NCBI RefSeq assembly: GCF_000241485.1
Contig: NZ_JH584241.1
Span: 3,053,427-3,117,426 of the forward strand
Source: Sphingomonas sp. PAMC 26605
GTDB taxonomy: Bacteria > Pseudomonadota > Alphaproteobacteria > Sphingomonadales > Sphingomonadaceae
Length of the DNA: 64,000 bases
Direction of reading: 5' to 3'
Part shown: positions 46,820 to 57,110 of the stretch, piece by piece
Numbering within the stretch: the stretch's first letter is position 1
Layout: each line of letters opens with the position of its first letter
Notes under the pieces: model-generated
What the model saw: only the letters and a program-made list of their open reading frames with translations
What the model was told of the DNA's origin: nothing
The model's database searches: none
Made by a program: the position numbers and the translations under genes

Positions 46820-46917
46820 CCCCTCCCGCTTGCGGGAGGGGTTAGGGGAGGGAATGGGCAGAGCGTTGTCATGGGGAGACACTGCCCTCCCCCAGCCCCT
46901 CCCGCAAGCGGGAGGGG
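46820..46917. repeat. CCCCTCCCGC palindromic element, two inverted hairpins
   Basis: Two 22-bp palindromes CCCCTCCCGC-TT-GCGGGAGGGG (46820-46841) and the same with AA (46896-46917) bracket a 54-bp centre. The same hairpin recurs at 57085-57106 and 60339-60360. It lies between aspS and ppk2, both leftward. Confidence 0.9.
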
Positions 46918-46952
46918 AGTTTGGGCAAGCGCTTCCCGTAGCCGGGTGGGTT

Positions 46953-48776
46953 TTATTGCGGCCGCACCGCTTCGTCGGCCGGCTTGGCGGTGGCGACGCC
47001 GGCGGTCGAGCGCAGGTTGAGTTCCTTGAGCTGCTTGGGCGTCGCGAAGTTGGGCGCGCCCATCATCAGATCCTCGGCCTTCTGCGTCATCGGGAAGGTG
47101 ATGACCTCGCGGATGTTGGGCTCGTCGGCGAGCAGCATGACGATGCGGTCGACCCCCGGCGCCGATCCGCCGTGCGGCGGCGCGCCGAACTTGAAGGCGT
47201 TGATCATCCCCGCGAAGTTCGTATCGACATCGGCCTGGGTGTAGCCGGCGATTTCGAACGCCTTGTACATGATCTCGGGACGATGGTTCCGGATCGCGCC
47301 CGACGACAGCTCGATGCCGTTGCAGACGATGTCGTACTGGTAGGCGAGGATGTCGAGTGGGTCCATCGTCTCGAGCGCTTCCATCTCGCCCTGCGGCATC
47401 GAGAAGGGGTTGTGGCTGAAGTCGACCTTCTTGGCATCCTCGTCATATTCGAACATCGGGAAATCGACGATCCAGCAGAATTCGAAGCGCTTGTCGTCGA
47501 TCAGGCCGAGCTGATCGGCGACGCGCGTCCGGGCCAGGCCGGCGAGCTTGGCCGCCTGCGCCGCCTTGCCGGCCGCGAAGAAGATGCCGTCGTTCGGGCC
47601 GAGGCCGAGCGCTTCGGCGATCGCCTTCATGCCGTCCTGGCCGTGATTGTTGGCGATCGGGCCGCCGAACACGCCGTCCTTCTGCGTCGCATAGCCGAGG
47701 CCGGGGAAGCCTTCGCTCTGCGCCCAGCTGTTCATCTCGTCGAAGAACTTGCGGCTCTTCTCATGCGTGTTGGGTGCCGCGATCGCACGGACGACGTCGC
47801 CGCCCTCGACCATCGACGCGAAACGACCGAAGCCCGAACCCTTGAAGTGCTCGGACACGTCGGTGATGATCAGCGGGTTGCGCAGGTCGGGCTTGTCGTT
47901 GCCGTACTTGAGCATCGATTCGCGGTACGGGATGCGCTTGAACGGCAGCGCCGAGACGGTGCGGCCCTTGCCCTGCCAGTTGGCGAATTCCTCGAACACG
48001 CCGTGGAGCACGGGCTCGATCGCCGCGAACACGTCGTCCTGCGTGACGTAGCTCATCTCGAAATCGAGCTGGTAGAATTCGCCCGGCGAACGGTCGGCGC
48101 GCGCGTCCTCGTCGCGGAAGCATGGCGCGATCTGGAAATAGCGGTCGAAGCCCGCAACCATCAGCAGCTGCTTGAACATCTGCGGCGCCTGCGGGAGCGC
48201 GTAGAACTTGCCGGGATGGACGCGGCTCGGGACAAGATAATCGCGCGCGCCTTCGGGGCTCGACGCAGTGAGGATCGGCGTCTGGAATTCGGTGAACCCC
48301 TGCCCGATCATCCGCTGGCGCAGCGACGAAATGACGTTCGAGCGCAGCAGCACGTTGGCGTGGAGCCGCTCCCGCCGCAGATCGAGATAGCGATACTTGA
48401 GGCGGATTTCCTCGGGATATTCGGCCTCGCCGAACACCGGCATCGGCAGCTCGTGCGCGACCGACTGGACGACGACGTCGCGCGCGCGGATCTCGATCTC
48501 GCCCGACGGAAGGTTGGCGTTCACCGTCTCGGATGACCGGGCGACGACCTCGCCGGTGATCGTCACGACCGACTCGGGGCGCAGCTTGTCGAGCACGGCG
48601 TGCGCCGGGCTGTCGCTGTCGGTGACGATCTGGGTGATGCCGTAATGGTCGCGCAGATCGACGAACAGCAGATTGCCGTGATCGCGCTTGCGATGGACCC
48701 AGCCCGACAGCTTGACCGTGGTGCCGACGTCCGCGGCGCGGAGCTGGGCGCAAGTATGGGTGCGATAGGCGTGCAT
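46953..48776 (-). CDS. aspS: Aspartyl-tRNA(Asp/Asn) synthetase
   Basis: This enzyme charges tRNA-Asp, and in many alphaproteobacteria also tRNA-Asn. The 607-residue class IIb enzyme has the anticodon-binding OB fold (about 1-110: [23 protein letters not shown]), motif 2 ([23 protein letters not shown]), a GAD insertion domain (about 290-420) and motif 3 ([14 protein letters not shown]). The start at 48776 ([11 protein letters not shown]) is the family start; upstream codons fall in a palindromic element. It is divergent from rnd. Confidence 0.97.
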   Translation of the reverse strand: MHAYRTHTCAQLRAADVGTTVKLSGWVHRKRDHGNLLFVDLRDHYGITQIVTDSDSPAHAVLDKLRPESVVTITGEVVARSSETVNANLPSGEIEIRARDVVVQSVAHELPMPVFGEAEYPEEIRLKYRYLDLRRERLHANVLLRSNVISSLRQRMIGQGFTEFQTPILTASSPEGARDYLVPSRVHPGKFYALPQAPQMFKQLLMVAGFDRYFQIAPCFRDEDARADRSPGEFYQLDFEMSYVTQDDVFAAIEPVLHGVFEEFANWQGKGRTVSALPFKRIPYRESMLKYGNDKPDLRNPLIITDVSEHFKGSGFGRFASMVEGGDVVRAIAAPNTHEKSRKFFDEMNSWAQSEGFPGLGYATQKDGVFGGPIANNHGQDGMKAIAEALGLGPNDGIFFAAGKAAQAAKLAGLARTRVADQLGLIDDKRFEFCWIVDFPMFEYDEDAKKVDFSHNPFSMPQGEMEALETMDPLDILAYQYDIVCNGIELSSGAIRNHRPEIMYKAFEIAGYTQADVDTNFAGMINAFKFGAPPHGGSAPGVDRIVMLLADEPNIREVITFPMTQKAEDLMMGAPNFATPKQLKELNLRSTAGVATAKPADEAVRPQ

Positions 48777-48796
48777 GGATCTCATCTCACTCTTTC

Positions 48797-48894
48797 CGTC
48801 GTCCCCGCGAACGCGGGGATCCCGCTTCCCTTCGCGCAGCATTCGGCGCGGCGCGGGCGGCAGAAGCGGGATCCCCGCTTACGCGGGGATGACG
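48797..48894. repeat. CGTCRTCCCCGCG palindromic element between aspS and rnd
   Basis: Inverted arms of about 32 bp with few mismatches (left from 48797 CGTCGTCCCCGCGAACGCGG; right ending 48894 ACGCGGGGATGACG) frame a 98-bp element. Its ends match the repeat at 7998-8091. It occupies the divergent promoter gap and, if translated, yields a spurious RTRGSR...[13 protein letters not shown] peptide. Confidence 0.88.
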
Positions 48895-48969
48895 GTTGAA
48901 AATATGGTCCCGCGCTTTCCCGTCACACAGCGCTTTGTCAAGGCGCGCGACCCTCGCTATGGGGTGGAG

Positions 48970-50148
48970 ATGCATATCCATCCCCTGATCACCGACAGCG
49001 CCACCCTCGCCAATCTCTGCGCCCGAATGTCGCAAGCCGATTTCGTCTGCATCGACACCGAGTTCATGCGCGAGAACACCTTCTGGCCGGAACTCTGCCT
49101 GATCCAGATCGCCGACGTGAACGAAGCGGCGGCGATCGACCCGCTCGCGCCGGGGCTCGACATGAGCCCGCTGCTCCAGCTGATGGTCAATAACGAGGAC
49201 GTGCTCAAGGTCTTCCATGCCGGCGGGCAGGATCTCGAAATCGTCTACAACCTCACCGGCACGACGCCGCATCCGCTGTTCGACACGCAGGTCGCGGCGA
49301 TGGCGTTGGGGCAAGGCGAGCAGGTCGGTTACTCGAACCTGGTCGATGCGTGGCTCGGGATCACGGTCGACAAGGGCGCGCGCTTTACCGACTGGAGCCG
49401 CCGTCCGCTCGACGCGCGGCAGATCGAATATGCGATCGGCGACGTGACGCATCTCGCCAGGATCTTCCCGAAGATGCTCGAGCGCTTGCGCCGCACGGGC
49501 CGCGGTGCGTGGCTCGACCAGGAGATGGAGCGTCTCGGCGACCCCAAGAATTACGCCAACGATCCCGAGGAAGCCTGGCGCCGGATCAAGGTGCCGAGCC
49601 GCAAGCCCGACGTGCTCGGTCGGTTGAAGGCGCTCGCGCGCTGGCGCGAGATCGAGGCGCGCGGCAAGGACCTACCGCGCGGGCGGATCGTCAAGGACGA
49701 GACGATCGCCGATCTGGCGGGGCACGCGCCCAAGCGGCAAGCCGATCTCGCCAAGGTGCGCGGGCTTTCCGCGACGTGGGCGCAGAACGATATCGGCGCG
49801 CGGCTGATGGCGGCGCTCGAGCATGCCGAGCCGATGTCGGCTGACGAATTGCCCTCGCGCGATGACCGCAAGCCGGGGATGGGCAAGGACGGCGCTTTGG
49901 TCGCCGATCTGCTCAAGCTGCTCCTGAAAATCCGTTCGAAGGAAATCGACGTCGCGGCGCGGTTGCTCGCGCGGACCGACGATCTCGACGCGCTCGCCGC
50001 CGGGCAGCGCGAAGGGCTGTCGATCCTCGAGGGATGGCGCTTCGATCAATTCGGGCGCGACGCGCTCGATCTGGTCGAGGGGCGGCTGGCGTTTGCGGTG
50101 GTGAACGGCAAGCTCAAGATGACGCGGACCGAGGATATCGCGGTCTAG
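48970..50148 (+). CDS. rnd: Ribonuclease D
   Basis: This 3'-5' exonuclease matures tRNA 3' ends. The 392-residue protein has the DEDDy exonuclease domain: ExoI CIDTEFMRENTFWP, ExoII KVFHAGGQDLEIVYNL, ExoIII YAIGDVTHLARIF. It is followed by HRDC helices (about 210-290). The ATG at 48970 has a GGGGTGGAG ribosome-binding sequence. The frame is open further upstream only because it runs through the palindromic repeat, so the short start is correct. It converges on ppx at a long palindrome. Confidence 0.95.
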   Translation: MHIHPLITDSATLANLCARMSQADFVCIDTEFMRENTFWPELCLIQIADVNEAAAIDPLAPGLDMSPLLQLMVNNEDVLKVFHAGGQDLEIVYNLTGTTPHPLFDTQVAAMALGQGEQVGYSNLVDAWLGITVDKGARFTDWSRRPLDARQIEYAIGDVTHLARIFPKMLERLRRTGRGAWLDQEMERLGDPKNYANDPEEAWRRIKVPSRKPDVLGRLKALARWREIEARGKDLPRGRIVKDETIADLAGHAPKRQADLAKVRGLSATWAQNDIGARLMAALEHAEPMSADELPSRDDRKPGMGKDGALVADLLKLLLKIRSKEIDVAARLLARTDDLDALAAGQREGLSILEGWRFDQFGRDALDLVEGRLAFAVVNGKLKMTRTEDIAV

Positions 50149-50156
50149 CCCCTCTT

Positions 50157-50252
50157 CGTCACCCCGGCCTTGTGCCGGGGCCCACCGGGATGCCCGAACT
50201 GCGGCCACAGAGTGCGTGGCACGGTGGACCCCGGCACAAGGCCGGGGTGACG
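50157..50252. repeat. GTCACCCCGGCC palindromic element between rnd and ppx
   Basis: Near-perfect inverted arms of about 31 bp (50157-50187 and 50222-50252, starting CGTCACCCCGGCCTTGTGCC) enclose a 34-bp loop. The element sits between the stop codons of two convergent genes, where a strong hairpin could end both transcripts. Confidence 0.9.
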
Positions 50253-50259
50253 GGAGGGC

Positions 50260-51804
50260 CTATTCGACGATCACCGCCTTGCGTCCCAGCGCCGCCGCCA
50301 GCGACGCGTGCCGCCGCTCGACCGTCTCGCTGTACAGCGCGATGTCGCTGTCCTTCACGCGCAGCGTCACCGTCTCACCATCGTCGGCGAGCGACGAGCG
50401 TTGCAGCGGGCCGGCAAGCCCGCCGCTCATCCGCTGCCCGAGCCGCATCGCCAACCCCCAAAGCACCGCGCGTTTCAAGTCGAGCGGATCGGCGAGTACC
50501 GCGAGCGGCGCCGGCGTATTGACCCCGCCGCCCAGACTCGTGTGGAGCGCCTGTGCGATCAGAGCACGGCCGCGCGCGTCGACCGCGACCCAATTGCCGT
50601 GGAGCGCCACTTCGACGCCGCGTTCGGCGCGGAATTCGGGATTGGCGCGCCAGCCGACATCGGCGAGCAGGCACGCCGCGAGCCGCAACCGCGCCATTTC
50701 GGGCTGGTCTCGGGTAAACAACGGCGCGATCCAGCCGTCGAGCAGGTCGCCATGCTCGGCGAAACGGCCATGCCGCCGGCCCTCGTCGCGCGTCGCGACG
50801 ATCAGCGGGTCCTGCGCCTGCACCTGCGGGTCGAGCGCGCCGTAGAGCAACCCCTCGCGCAGGCCGAAGGCCGAAACGATCGTGGTCTCGCTGCCGATAT
50901 GCTTGAGGAGCGCGACGAGCAGCGCCGTGGCGTCCCCCAGCGTCGCGGCGCGCGCGGCGGACAGGCCGGGGATCGCGCGCAGCCAGCTCTTGTTGACGTG
51001 GCTGATCGTCCGCCCCATCCGCGCGATCGCCTCGGCCGACATCGCATATTCGTGGATCACCGGGAGCGGATAGCTCGCGAGATGCATGTCGAGCCGCGCC
51101 AACGCACGCCATGATCCGCCGACGAGATAGAGCGGGAGCCCCGCCCCCTTCCCCGTCCAGCCCGACCGATCGAGCGCGCGCGCGACCTCGCGTTGCAGAA
51201 CGCCAGGCCCCTTGTCGCGGATCGCGCCGATGCGCAGTACGCCGAGCGGGAAGGACACGCGCTCGCCGACCTTGCCGTCGCGAATGCGGATCAGTTCAAG
51301 GCTGCCGCCGCCGAGGTCCCCCACGATACCGTCGGCCTGCGGGATTGCGGACATCACGCCGTAGCCGGCGCCCGTCGCCTCCTGCTCGCCGCTAAGCAAT
51401 TCGACCTCGAGCCCGAGATCGTGCGCTGCATCGAGCAGAACCTTGCCGTTGGAGGCATCGCGCACCGCGGCGGTCGCGACGGTACGGAGCTGCGTGACCT
51501 CCATCTCGCGCGCGACGGCGGCGAAGCGCGCCAACGCGTCCTTGGCGACCGCGATTCCCGATTCGGCGATCGCGCCGGTCTCGGCCATGCCGCGGCCCAG
51601 CCCAGCCATGACCTTCTCGTTGAACAACGTCGCGGGCAGCCGCTCGGGGCCTTGATAGACCACCAGGCGGATCGAATTGGACCCGATGTCGATGATCGCA
51701 GTGCGGGGTTCGGCTGGATCCTGCTCGCGGGTCACGACGGTTTTGCCTGAGACAGCGCTGTCACGATTGGCGGGCGACAAGGGGAAGCGGAACGGCGTGT
51801 TCAT
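50260..51804 (-). CDS. ppx: Exopolyphosphatase (Ppx/GppA family)
   Basis: This enzyme releases terminal phosphate from polyphosphate, and possibly acts on pppGpp. The 514-residue protein has the ASKHA-fold signatures AIIDIGSNSIRLVVYQG, VATAAVRDASNG and IVGDLGGGSLELIRI, and a C-terminal HD-like helical part. It follows ppk1 by 4 bp, so polyphosphate synthesis and breakdown are co-transcribed. Confidence 0.93.
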   Translation of the reverse strand: MNTPFRFPLSPANRDSAVSGKTVVTREQDPAEPRTAIIDIGSNSIRLVVYQGPERLPATLFNEKVMAGLGRGMAETGAIAESGIAVAKDALARFAAVAREMEVTQLRTVATAAVRDASNGKVLLDAAHDLGLEVELLSGEQEATGAGYGVMSAIPQADGIVGDLGGGSLELIRIRDGKVGERVSFPLGVLRIGAIRDKGPGVLQREVARALDRSGWTGKGAGLPLYLVGGSWRALARLDMHLASYPLPVIHEYAMSAEAIARMGRTISHVNKSWLRAIPGLSAARAATLGDATALLVALLKHIGSETTIVSAFGLREGLLYGALDPQVQAQDPLIVATRDEGRRHGRFAEHGDLLDGWIAPLFTRDQPEMARLRLAACLLADVGWRANPEFRAERGVEVALHGNWVAVDARGRALIAQALHTSLGGGVNTPAPLAVLADPLDLKRAVLWGLAMRLGQRMSGGLAGPLQRSSLADDGETVTLRVKDSDIALYSETVERRHASLAAALGRKAVIVE

Positions 51805-51808
51805 CAGT

Positions 51809-53986
51809 TCAGCGCCGGTTTCTGAGCGACAGCTTGGGCACCGAACCGCTCGCGGCGAGCGAGGCGCCGCGCCCCGACAGCGAGGGGTTGGTCATGAAAT
51901 AGCGATGCAGGTTGAACGGCCGGTCGCCCGGCTGCGTGCGGACATACGATCCGTCGCCCTGCAGCTCCCAGCTCTGCTCGTTGTCGATCAGATTGGCGAC
52001 CATCACCTGATCGAGGATCTGCTGGTGGACGGTCTTGTTCTCGATCGGCAGCATATATTCGATGCGGCGATCGAAATTGCGCTGCATCCAGTCGGCCGAC
52101 GAGATGAACACCTGCGCGCCGTCATTGGGCAGCATCCCGCCATTGCCGAAGCACCAGATCCGGCTGTGTTCGAGGAAGCGGCCGATCACCGATTTCACGC
52201 GGATGTTCTCGGACAGGCCGGGCACGCCGGGCTTGAGGCAGCAGATGCCGCGGATGATGAGGTCGATCTGCACTCCGGCGTCGCTGGCTTCGTAGAGCTT
52301 GTCGATCACCGCCGGGTCAACCACCGAGTTCATCTTCGCCCAGATCGCGGCGGGGCGGCCCGCCTTGGCATTGTCGATCTCGGTATCGATCAGCCGCATC
52401 AGACGTGGACGCAAGTCGCGCGGCGACAGGCTGATCAGCGCCATGTTCTCGGGTTCGACGTACCCGGTGATGTAGTTGAACATCTGTGCCGCATCGAGCC
52501 CGAGCCGCGGGTCGGCGGTGAAGAAGCTGAGGTCGGTATACACTTTGGCGGTGATCGGGTGATAATTGCCCGTGCCGAAATGGCAGTAGGTCCGGTATTG
52601 CCCGCTCTCGCGGCGCACCACCATCGAGACCTTGGCGTGCGTCTTCCAGTCGATGAAGCCATAGACGACCTGGACGCCCGCGCGTTCGAGCGCGGAGGCC
52701 CAGAGCAGGTTCTGTTCCTCGTCGAAGCGTGCCTTCAACTCGACCACCGCGGTGACCGACTTGCCCGCCTCGGCGGCGGCGATCAGCGCGTTGATGACCG
52801 CGGGCTGCTTGCCCGCGCGGTACAGCGTCTGCTTGATCGCGACGACATCGGGGTCTGCCGCTGCCTGCTTGAGGAAAGCGAGCACGACGTCGAAGGTCTC
52901 GTACGGGTGGTGGACGACGATGTCCTTCGCCTTGATCGCGGCGAAGCAGTCGCCGCCATATTCGCGGATCCGCTCGGGGAAGCGCGGCGAGAAGGGCGGG
53001 AATTTGAGATCGGGGCGATCCTCGTCGACGATCGCCTCGAGGTCGCCGACGCCGAGAAACGCGCCGCTCTCGGTGACGAAGCAGTCCGCGCCGCCGAGCT
53101 CGTCGCGCAACACCGAGCCGAGCCGCTTCGGCATCCCGCTTTCGAGCTCGAGCCGGATGACGCGGCCACGCCGGCGACGCTTGATCGCGTTCGCAAAGTA
53201 GCGGACGAGATCCTCGGCCTCTTCCTCGATCTCGAGATCGCTGTCGCGCAGCACGCGGAACTCAGCGCCGCCGATCACGCGGTAGCCCGGGAAGACGAGC
53301 GGAGCGAAGCGCTTCACCAGCGATTCGACCGCGATGTAGCGCGCCTTTTCGCCCGGCAAGCGGAGGAAGCGCGGCATCGGCGCGGGGATCATGACGAGCT
53401 CGCGGATCGGCTGGTCGTCCGAGATGCGGACCAGGTCGAACATCACCGCCAGCCCCTTGTTGGGGATGAACGGGAAGGGATGCGCCGGGTCGAGTGCCTG
53501 CGGCGTCAGGATCGGGAAGAGCTGCTCGCGGAACTGCGTCTCGAGCCAGGCGAGGTCCTCGCCCGACAGCGCCTCGTCGATCGTCCGCGAGCTGAGCACC
53601 GCGATCCCGGTTTCGGCGAGCTGGCGGCGCAGGTCGCGCCAGACGTCGCGCTGGCTGGTCACCAGCGCGTCGGCCTCGGCGACGATCGCAGCGAGCTGCT
53701 GGCCCGAGGTCAGCCCGTCGTTCGACAGCCGCGCGACGTCCTGCAGCTGCTGACCCTTCAGTCCGGCCACGCGGACCATGAAGAATTCGTCGAGGTTCGA
53801 CCCCGAGATCGACAGGAACCGCACGCGCTCGAGCAGCGGATGCGCGGTGTTGCACGCTTCTTCCAGAACGCGCCGGTTGAACGCGAGCCAGGACAGCTCG
53901 CGGTTGAAATAGCGGTCGCTCCCCTCGCTTCCGGCAAACGGGTCGTCGTCGTGGTCCAGGCTCGCGAGGTGGGCGGGTCGGGTCAT
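51809..53986 (-). CDS. ppk1: Polyphosphate kinase 1
   Basis: This enzyme makes long-chain polyphosphate reversibly from ATP. The 725-residue protein is of normal length. It starts [22 protein letters not shown], with [12 protein letters not shown], the catalytic domains around [23 protein letters not shown] and [23 protein letters not shown], the phospho-histidine region [20 protein letters not shown] and [16 protein letters not shown]. The start at 53986 overlaps the hdaA-like stop (ATGA). The longer frame upstream is a shadow of that gene. Confidence 0.96.
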   Translation of the reverse strand: MTRPAHLASLDHDDDPFAGSEGSDRYFNRELSWLAFNRRVLEEACNTAHPLLERVRFLSISGSNLDEFFMVRVAGLKGQQLQDVARLSNDGLTSGQQLAAIVAEADALVTSQRDVWRDLRRQLAETGIAVLSSRTIDEALSGEDLAWLETQFREQLFPILTPQALDPAHPFPFIPNKGLAVMFDLVRISDDQPIRELVMIPAPMPRFLRLPGEKARYIAVESLVKRFAPLVFPGYRVIGGAEFRVLRDSDLEIEEEAEDLVRYFANAIKRRRRGRVIRLELESGMPKRLGSVLRDELGGADCFVTESGAFLGVGDLEAIVDEDRPDLKFPPFSPRFPERIREYGGDCFAAIKAKDIVVHHPYETFDVVLAFLKQAAADPDVVAIKQTLYRAGKQPAVINALIAAAEAGKSVTAVVELKARFDEEQNLLWASALERAGVQVVYGFIDWKTHAKVSMVVRRESGQYRTYCHFGTGNYHPITAKVYTDLSFFTADPRLGLDAAQMFNYITGYVEPENMALISLSPRDLRPRLMRLIDTEIDNAKAGRPAAIWAKMNSVVDPAVIDKLYEASDAGVQIDLIIRGICCLKPGVPGLSENIRVKSVIGRFLEHSRIWCFGNGGMLPNDGAQVFISSADWMQRNFDRRIEYMLPIENKTVHQQILDQVMVANLIDNEQSWELQGDGSYVRTQPGDRPFNLHRYFMTNPSLSGRGASLAASGSVPKLSLRNRR

Positions 53987-54633
53987 GGGGTTTCCGTCGG
54001 TTCGGGGAACAGGTCGGGCACCGCGCCCGGGATCAGTCCGGCTTCGATCAACGTGGCCCGCGCGAGCGGGATCGACAGGCGCTTGTGGCGCGCCAGCAGT
54101 GCCTGATCGAGCAGATCGACCGTGCGCAGCAAGGTTATGTGGGTGCGTTCCACCCGCAGGACGAGCCATTGAATCACCTCCGGCCGGGCATCGATACCAC
54201 GCCGGAGGAACTGACGCTCGAAGATTGCGCGCATCAGCTCCTCGTCGGGGTCGCCGATCCGCACCGTCGGGCTCGCGGCGAGGCGCGAGCGAAGGTCGGG
54301 CAGCTTGATCGACCATTCGGGCGGCGGCGCGTCCGCCACGATCACCACCGGGCGGCGATCCTCCTGCGCGCGATTCCAGGCGTGGAAGATGCTCGTCTCG
54401 TTCTGGCGCTCGGCATCGTCGATAAGGCCGCCGCCGGTCTTGGCGGCGAAGATCCGCGCGAGCAGGCTGCGGCCCGATTTGCGCGGACCGGTGACGACGA
54501 CCGCCATGACGGGCCAGGTGCTCCAATGCTCGAGCTGCTGCACCGCCCGTGCGTTCGAATTCCCGATCAGGAATTCGTCGTCACGCGGGTCGGCTGGCCA
54601 ATCGAGCGGAAGTGCCATTTGTGCCGGGAGCAT
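53983..54633 (-). CDS. hdaA: DnaA inactivator Hda/HdaA family
   Basis: This protein promotes ATP hydrolysis on DnaA with the sliding clamp and prevents re-initiation. The 216-residue AAA+ protein is a DnaA-like ATPase domain without the DNA-binding domain IV. It opens [12 protein letters not shown], whose QMALPL is a canonical clamp-binding motif. It has [14 protein letters not shown] (P-loop), [10 protein letters not shown] and [13 protein letters not shown] (arginine-finger region). The ATG at 54633 keeps the clamp motif intact. It is coupled to ppk1 by a 4-nt overlap. Confidence 0.88.
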   Translation of the reverse strand: MLPAQMALPLDWPADPRDDEFLIGNSNARAVQQLEHWSTWPVMAVVVTGPRKSGRSLLARIFAAKTGGGLIDDAERQNETSIFHAWNRAQEDRRPVVIVADAPPPEWSIKLPDLRSRLAASPTVRIGDPDEELMRAIFERQFLRRGIDARPEVIQWLVLRVERTHITLLRTVDLLDQALLARHKRLSIPLARATLIEAGLIPGAVPDLFPEPTETP

Positions 54634-54637
54634 TAGA

Positions 54638-55900
54638 TCACCCCGTCGGCGAATCGGTGGGTGCGGGTTGGCCGGACGGGCCCGAGCGCCGGATGCGGAA
54701 GGTCGTGCCGCTCGCGCTCACGCTCCAGCCGCGCGACTCGAGCGCGGCGCGCAGGACGGCGGGGTCGGCGTCGTAGGTGACGCGCAGCACTGAAACGCCG
54801 CCGATCGCGAGGCTGGTGGTGATCGCCGAGCGCACGCCCGGGATCGCCTGAAGCGCGCTTTCGGTCGCGGCGACCGAGCCGGCACTCGGCGTGTCGGCCT
54901 GAATCGTAATCGGTGCGCTCGTTCTGGCGGCCGAGGGACCGGGCAGGCCATCGATCCCGAGATCGATCGGTACGACGTCGGTCGGCGTTGCGCTCGGCGT
55001 CGGTGTGGCGACTGGCGCGACATAGGCGAGCCCCGAATCGCCGTTCAGCCCGCCGCCACGGAGTGCTGCCTGATAGGCGTCGTCGATCCGCTTGACGCCG
55101 GCATCGAGCAGCACCGGCAGCGCGTCGGCGCGATCGACGCGCAGCGTGAATTGCGCGATCACGTTATTGTCGGGGCCATGCCGGGCCTCGAATACGCCAA
55201 TGATCGGCCCGCCGGGCCATTCGCGGCGGAGCGTGACCTTGGGGACGAGCACGTCGGTCGCGCCATATTGGTCGAGCACGACGCGCCACCAGCCGCGGCC
55301 GGGCCGCTCGGTCTGGCCGAGCGTGAGCAACAGCGCGTCGGCGCCGGTGCCGGTCGGGCGGACGTAATCGACCAGACTGCTGCCGGTGCGATAGCGGCTC
55401 CAGGCGTCCTGCCACGCGGTCTTCTGTTCGAGCCCGGTCGCGACCCCGCCGCTCACCTCGATCGGAATCGTCAACATCGGCGCCGAGCGCGCCGCCGCCG
55501 CGGAAACGCCGAGGATCGATCCGGCACGCGCACGGCTGAACAGCACGCCGAGTTTGGCGACGTAGCGATTGGGGCCGATCTGCTCGTTCTCGACGACGAT
55601 CCCCGAGACCATCGCGTCGAGCGTCCCGTCGGACAGCGTGGCGCCGCCCTTTCCCATCCGACGCGAGAGCATGTCCCAGCCCTTGCGCTGCGCGATCCGC
55701 CAGCCGGCATAGCGCGCCGCCTCGGCGCTCTTGGCGGTAACATCGACCGAGATACCGCTGACCTCATAGCTGCCCGAGCTGTCGGCGGGTGCGACGCCCT
55801 GGTCGGGATCGTCGACCTGCGCGAACACCAGCCCGCCCGTCGCGGTGAGAGCGAGCGCCGCGGCGAACTTTATGGGCGTGGAAAGGCGGCGGATCGTCAT
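54638..55900 (-). CDS. DUF2066-like exported protein with a C-terminal HMA-like fold
   Basis: This 420-residue protein has a signal peptide (MTIRRLSTPIKFAAALALTATGGLVFAQ) and a DUF2066-type body (about 40-280: SVDVTAKSAEAARYAGWRIAQRKGWDMLSRR). A Pro-rich linker leads to a C-terminal region (about 340-410) with a beta-alpha-beta-beta pattern like heavy-metal-associated domains (SVAATESALQAIPGVRSAITTSLAIGGVS). The CxxC metal motif is absent. The function is unknown. It lies 4 bp before hdaA and is probably co-transcribed with hdaA-ppk1-ppx. It is divergent from purM. Confidence 0.82.
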   Translation of the reverse strand: MTIRRLSTPIKFAAALALTATGGLVFAQVDDPDQGVAPADSSGSYEVSGISVDVTAKSAEAARYAGWRIAQRKGWDMLSRRMGKGGATLSDGTLDAMVSGIVVENEQIGPNRYVAKLGVLFSRARAGSILGVSAAAARSAPMLTIPIEVSGGVATGLEQKTAWQDAWSRYRTGSSLVDYVRPTGTGADALLLTLGQTERPGRGWWRVVLDQYGATDVLVPKVTLRREWPGGPIIGVFEARHGPDNNVIAQFTLRVDRADALPVLLDAGVKRIDDAYQAALRGGGLNGDSGLAYVAPVATPTPSATPTDVVPIDLGIDGLPGPSAARTSAPITIQADTPSAGSVAATESALQAIPGVRSAITTSLAIGGVSVLRVTYDADPAVLRAALESRGWSVSASGTTFRIRRSGPSGQPAPTDSPTG

Positions 55901-55962
55901 GTCGGCGCCCTTTTGGCGAAGGAGGCGTGGAAATCCAAGCAGGATATGGCTAGGCGGACACG

Positions 55963-57072
55963 ATGAGCGAAACGAACCCGGACACCGAGTCCTACACTTA
56001 TGCCCAGGCGGGCGTCTCGATTGCCGCCGGCAATGCGCTGGTGCGCGCGATCGCACCGCTCGCCAAGGCGACGCGCCGGCCGGGCGCCGATGCCGAGCTT
56101 GGCGGGTTTGGCGGGCTGTTCGATCTAAAGGCGGCGGGGTTCGTCGATCCCCTGCTCGTCGCGGCGAATGACGGGGTCGGGACCAAGCTCAAGCTCGCGA
56201 TCGAGCACAATGCGCATGACGGGGTCGGGATCGATCTCGTCGCGATGTGTGCCAACGATCTGATCGTGCAAGGCGCAGAGCCGCTGTTCTTCCTCGATTA
56301 TTATGCGACCGCGAAGATCGACCCTGCGGTTGCCGAGCGTGTGATCGCCTCCATCGCTGAGGGCTGCCGGCAGGCGGGCTGTGCGCTGATTGGTGGCGAG
56401 ACCGCGGAGATGCCGGGGATGTATGCCGCCGACGATTATGATCTGGCGGGCTTCTGCGTCGGGGCGGTCGAGCGCGACCGGGTGCTGACCGGGGCGGCGA
56501 TCGCGCCGGGCGATGTCGTGCTCGGGCTTGCCTCGGCGGGGGTGCATTCGAACGGGTTTTCACTGGTGCGGCGGCTTGCCGCCGACAAGGGCTGGAAGCT
56601 CGACCGCCCGGCGCTGTTCGATGCCGACGTGCTGCTGATCGACGCGCTGATGGCGCCGACGCGGATCTATGTGAAGGCGTTGCTGCCGCTGCTGGCGGAA
56701 AAGCGGATCAAGGGGCTGGCGCACATTACGGGCGGCGGTTTGCTCGACAATATCCCGCGTGTGCTGCCCGACGGGACGCATGCGCGGATCGACGCCGATG
56801 CGTGGGCGCAGCCGCGGCTGATGGCGTTCCTTCAGGCGCAGGGCAATATCGAGCCCGAGGAAATGGCACGGACCTTCAATTGCGGGATCGGGATGGTCGC
56901 GGTCGTGGCGGCGGATCAGGTCGCGGCGGTGACCGCCGGGCTCGAGGCGGCGGGCGAGACGGTGTTCGCGATCGGGACGATCGAGGCTGGTGCGCGCGGG
57001 TGCACCGTGTCGGGCTCGGTCGAGACCTGGGGCGGCCGTGCCGATTGGACCGCGACGCATAACCATGGGTGA
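55963..57072 (+). CDS. purM: Phosphoribosylformylglycinamidine cyclo-ligase (AIR synthetase)
   Basis: This is the fifth step of purine synthesis, converting FGAM to AIR with ATP. The 369-residue protein has [15 protein letters not shown], the [13 protein letters not shown] block, [39 protein letters not shown] and [16 protein letters not shown]. It is followed by purN with a 4-nt overlap (or 38-bp gap), depending on the purN start. Confidence 0.97.
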   Translation: MSETNPDTESYTYAQAGVSIAAGNALVRAIAPLAKATRRPGADAELGGFGGLFDLKAAGFVDPLLVAANDGVGTKLKLAIEHNAHDGVGIDLVAMCANDLIVQGAEPLFFLDYYATAKIDPAVAERVIASIAEGCRQAGCALIGGETAEMPGMYAADDYDLAGFCVGAVERDRVLTGAAIAPGDVVLGLASAGVHSNGFSLVRRLAADKGWKLDRPALFDADVLLIDALMAPTRIYVKALLPLLAEKRIKGLAHITGGGLLDNIPRVLPDGTHARIDADAWAQPRLMAFLQAQGNIEPEEMARTFNCGIGMVAVVAADQVAAVTAGLEAAGETVFAIGTIEAGARGCTVSGSVETWGGRADWTATHNHG

Positions 57073-57084
57073 CCGCCGTCTTCC

Positions 57085-57106
57085 CCCCTCCCGCTTGCGG
57101 GAGGGG
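57085..57106. repeat. CCCCTCCCGC palindrome at the 5' end of purN
   Basis: The perfect 22-bp palindrome CCCCTCCCGC-TT-GCGGGAGGGG is the same hairpin as at 46820 and 60339. Its right arm ends 4 bp before the TTG start of purN, so GGAGGGG may act as the ribosome-binding sequence and the hairpin may hide it. Confidence 0.9.
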
Positions 57107-57110
57107 AGTC

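Noticed and set aside
51677..54106. An 809-codon plus-strand frame
   Set aside because: It is the antisense shadow of ppk1. The real gene on the minus strand has complete family blocks.
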